Assembly (NCBI GenBank): GCA_946539475.1
Contig: CAMNHM010000025.1
Location: forward strand, 1-23,456
Length of the DNA stretch: 23,456 nt
Source of the DNA: an uncultured Prevotellaceae bacterium
Lineage (GTDB): Bacteria > Bacteroidota > Bacteroidia > Bacteroidales > Bacteroidaceae
Reading direction: 5' to 3'
Shown here: piece after piece, positions 22,654-23,456 of the stretch
Layout of the letters: each line of letters starts with the position of its first letter
Position numbering within the stretch: the first letter of the stretch is position 1
The notes under the pieces: generated by a model
Databases searched by the model: none
What the model was told of the DNA's origin: nothing
Seen by the model: only the letters and a program-made list of their open reading frames with translations
Translations under genes and position numbers: made by a program

Positions 22654-23456
22654 TCACTTCTCGGAGAGCCAGTATTCCGAACAGCCGTTCACCATGCGGT
22701 GGCGGAAGTTGAAGCGATAGTTGTTCATCGTACGCCCCAGCACGGCTGGCGTGGCTCGCTTGGCATCGAAATAGGCGTAGCGTCCTGATAATGTTGCGAG
22801 TATCTCTGACGTACCCCACCATCGGCCGTCGGTGTCCTTGGGCGTGCGGAACGTCTCGCTGATCATCTCCACCAGGTCGATGGTGCGTTGGTAGGGCACG
22901 TTCTCCTCAATCAGCGCCTGAATCTCATCGTCGTCGAGCCAGAAGCGCTCACGCGTATTAAATAGGTGTAGAGCCTGGGCATAGAGCTGGCGATGGTCGA
23001 GATTGTCGGTGAAGTCGATGTTCTTCCCGGCAGGGATGCCCACGCAGACGAAGCGGCGCGAGCCCGTGGGGTCCACCAGCGGCTGCTGCTGGTTGGTGGT
23101 GCCGATGAACGATGTGTAGCGGCGATACTGCTTGATGGTCTTGCCGTAGGGTGGTCGGAACTTCACGTCGGCCGACGACAGCAGGTATTTCAGCACGATC
23201 TGCTGCGATGGCGTGGTCTTGTCAAACTCATCGATGTTGATGAGCGCAAACGAGGTCAGCGCGATGTTCAGGTCAAACTCGTTCTTGAAGTTCAGCTTGT
23301 CGTTGTAGTAGTCGCGCAACTCCGGCGGTAGCAGAATCTTGCAGAAGCGCGTCTTGCCACATCCCTGACGACCTATCAGCAGTGGCGTCAACGCATTGCC
23401 AGTCAGCTGCTTATCACTCTCACGCCACTGCGCCACCATCCCCACAAGCCAATACC
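22654..23456 (-). CDS. VirE/DUF3874-type P-loop primase-helicase protein (5' end missing)
   Basis: The frame is open through the right edge of the window (…YWLVGMVAQW); the first in-frame GTG (23443-23445) is internal, so about 267 C-terminal residues are seen. Walker A is LLIGRQGCGKTRF and Walker B ALINIDEFDK. SFIGTTNQQQPLVDPTGSRR, with conserved Asn and Arg residues, follows, as in virulence-associated protein E (PF05272) ATPases. The C-terminal part (RWWGTSEILATLSGRYAYF … VLGRTMNNYRF) resembles the DUF3874 module found with it in Bacteroidales. Such proteins are usually encoded on integrated mobile elements and are thought to act in their replication. It converges on the esterase gene with a 36-bp gap that shows no repeat or attachment site. 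Confidence 0.85.
   Translation of the reverse strand, partial: YWLVGMVAQWRESDKQLTGNALTPLLIGRQGCGKTRFCKILLPPELRDYYNDKLNFKNEFDLNIALTSFALINIDEFDKTTPSQQIVLKYLLSSADVKFRPPYGKTIKQYRRYTSFIGTTNQQQPLVDPTGSRRFVCVGIPAGKNIDFTDNLDHRQLYAQALHLFNTRERFWLDDDEIQALIEENVPYQRTIDLVEMISETFRTPKDTDGRWWGTSEILATLSGRYAYFDAKRATPAVLGRTMNNYRFNFRHRMVNGCSEYWLSEK

Overview
The window looks like a chromosomal segment of a relatively GC-rich Bacteroidales bacterium, most likely Prevotellaceae or a close relative. Three things point there: Bacteroidetes-type promoters (TTG, 19-20 nt spacer, TAnnTTTG) in front of most transcription units; AT-rich leaders without Shine-Dalgarno sequences; and the gene families present (GH95, GH29, DUF1680/GH146, LicD, a PurF homologue starting MGGFFG, a VirE-type primase-helicase). 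The species cannot be fixed from the sequence.

Layout. 1-2180 is the 3' part of a GH95 fucosidase/galactosidase gene on +, whose end overlaps rnc tail to tail. 2143-4891 on - is a core operon acpP-fabF-rnc; a 34/35 bp inverted repeat built partly of 7-nt repeats lies between acpP and fabF. 5097-8015 on - is a large secreted DUF1680 (GH146/GH127-like) beta-L-arabinofuranosidase. 8116-11750 on - is a tightly overlapping four-gene operon: HisC-like aminotransferase, LicC-like nucleotidyltransferase, LicD-family phosphotransferase and GT4 glycosyltransferase. It looks like a pathway that makes an activated amino-alcohol phosphate (or similar group) and puts it on a surface glycan. Divergently, 11860-13885 on + holds a second GT4 glycosyltransferase, a 55-residue conserved-looking protein and a small outer-membrane barrel. 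Next, 13885-14035 is almost entirely 7-nt tandem repeats and forms the whole leader of a secreted GH29 fucosidase (14039-15403). It is followed by RNase R, a WG-repeat lipoprotein with an acidic tail and a HlyIII/PAQR membrane protein. 19537-21012 on - is a PurF homologue that has lost its glutaminase cysteine. A back-to-back promoter pair separates it from a secreted two-domain esterase (21163-22617). The window ends inside a VirE/DUF3874-type helicase on -, probably the edge of a mobile element.

How the genes fit together. Four secreted carbohydrate-active enzymes (GH95, GH146-like, GH29, double esterase) would remove fucose or galactose, arabinofuranose and acyl groups from plant or host glycans. 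They are scattered among housekeeping genes, with no SusC/SusD pair or regulator here. The two RNases (III and R) and the acyl-carrier genes are core functions. The most interesting points are the 7-nt repeat arrays, the hairpin inside the operon that encodes RNase III, the aminotransferase-cytidylyltransferase-LicD operon, and the cysteine-less PurF homologue. No RNA genes, CRISPR arrays or complete insertion sequences were seen, and no stretch longer than about 205 bases lacks a gene.
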